A DNA stretch of 5,456 bases from Nitrotoga sp044337935. Its GTDB lineage: Bacteria; Pseudomonadota; Gammaproteobacteria; Burkholderiales; Gallionellaceae. Shown here one piece after another: positions 5,338 through 5,456 of this stretch; position 1 is the first letter of the stretch, and each line of letters begins with the position of its first letter. Both the position numbers and the translations under genes were made by a program. Under the pieces are notes generated by a model. That model was not told the DNA's origin. It saw only the letters and a list, made by a program, of their open reading frames with translations, and searched no databases. The DNA lies in assembly GCA_044337935.1 (NCBI GenBank), contig JBIIMQ010000125.1, positions 1 to 5,456 of the forward strand, given 5' to 3'.

Positions 5338-5456
5338 GAATCGCCCCGGGTTTTGAGGAGGCTCCAAATCTTGAGAGAATGGAGCCATGAACAAGACAAA
5401 CAAATATTTCCCCGAAGTAAAAGAACGCGCAGTCCGTCTGGTGCAAGAGCATCGCA
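5337..5456 (+). mobile_element. IS3-family insertion sequence, left end (partial)
   Basis: Homology to the IS481 transposase stops at 5336/5337. From 5337 the sequence begins TGAATCGCCCCGGGTTTTGA, followed by GGAGGCTCC. This starts with TG, is GC-rich and has the look of left inverted repeats of IS3-family elements, and an orfA start follows 50 bases in. The element continues past the right edge, so its right end and target duplication (typically 3-4 bases) cannot be seen. Confidence 0.8.
5387..5456 (+). CDS. IS3-family transposase OrfA, N-terminus (partial)
   Basis: The first 23 codons read MNKTNKYFPEVKERAVRLVQ and EHR, then run off the window. The pattern of a Y-(S/F)-P-E-V-(R/K)-E-R-A-V-R-(M/L)-V sequence followed by E-H-R is the beginning of the IS3/IS911 helix-turn-helix domain of OrfA proteins, which bind the element's ends. 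A full element would continue into OrfB, usually by a programmed frameshift. GGAG at 5381-5384 lies two bases before the ATG, closer than ideal, with more purines further upstream in ttgagagaatggag. The gene is oriented away from the Sel1 gene and opposite to the interrupted transposase. Confidence 0.85.
   Translation, partial: MNKTNKYFPEVKERAVRLVQEHR

Noticed and set aside
5338..5403. The first 22 residues of the open frame ending at 5403 as part of the transposase
   Set aside because: They are the antisense translation of the IS3 left end and orfA start, so they come from a chance fusion with the interrupted IS481 gene.

Overview
The window looks like a piece of a moderately AT-rich proteobacterial chromosome. 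The style of the transposases, the cupin and the channel protein suggests a betaproteobacterium, possibly of the Nitrosomonas group. That assignment rests on remembered family resemblance and is low confidence.

Layout: positions 1-2613 hold five minus-strand genes, read from right to left. They are a GNAT acetyltransferase, a small metal-binding-type cupin that overlaps it by 8 bases, a 93-residue antibiotic-biosynthesis-monooxygenase-like (ABM-like) protein, a DUF1993 protein, and the N-terminal membrane half of an MscS-type mechanosensitive channel that runs off the left edge. Only the GNAT-cupin pair is clearly coupled. The other genes are separated by 83, 184 and 35 bases and could form one or more transcription units. 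Positions 2614-3015 form a 402-base divergent gap that contains what looks like the broken start of a second ABM-like gene.

Positions 3016-4905 encode, on the plus strand, an exported protein with fifteen consecutive 36-residue Sel1 repeats, no insertions or deletions between them, and a short tail holding the protein's only two cysteines. It is the dominant feature of the window.

The right end is mobile DNA. It holds the C-terminal 111 residues of an IS481-family transposase on the minus strand, interrupted at about 5337 by the left end of an IS3-family element whose orfA starts at 5387 on the plus strand and runs off the window. The interruption falls just before the expected second catalytic Asp, so this copy is inactive.

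The minus-strand genes are mostly small soluble proteins of poorly known or generic function, and the sequence does not show that they form one pathway. I see no CRISPR array, tRNA, rRNA, riboswitch or clear intrinsic terminator, and no convincing previously undescribed system. The most distinctive items are the Sel1 array with its C-terminal cysteine pair, the nested insertion sequences and the ABM-like remnant.
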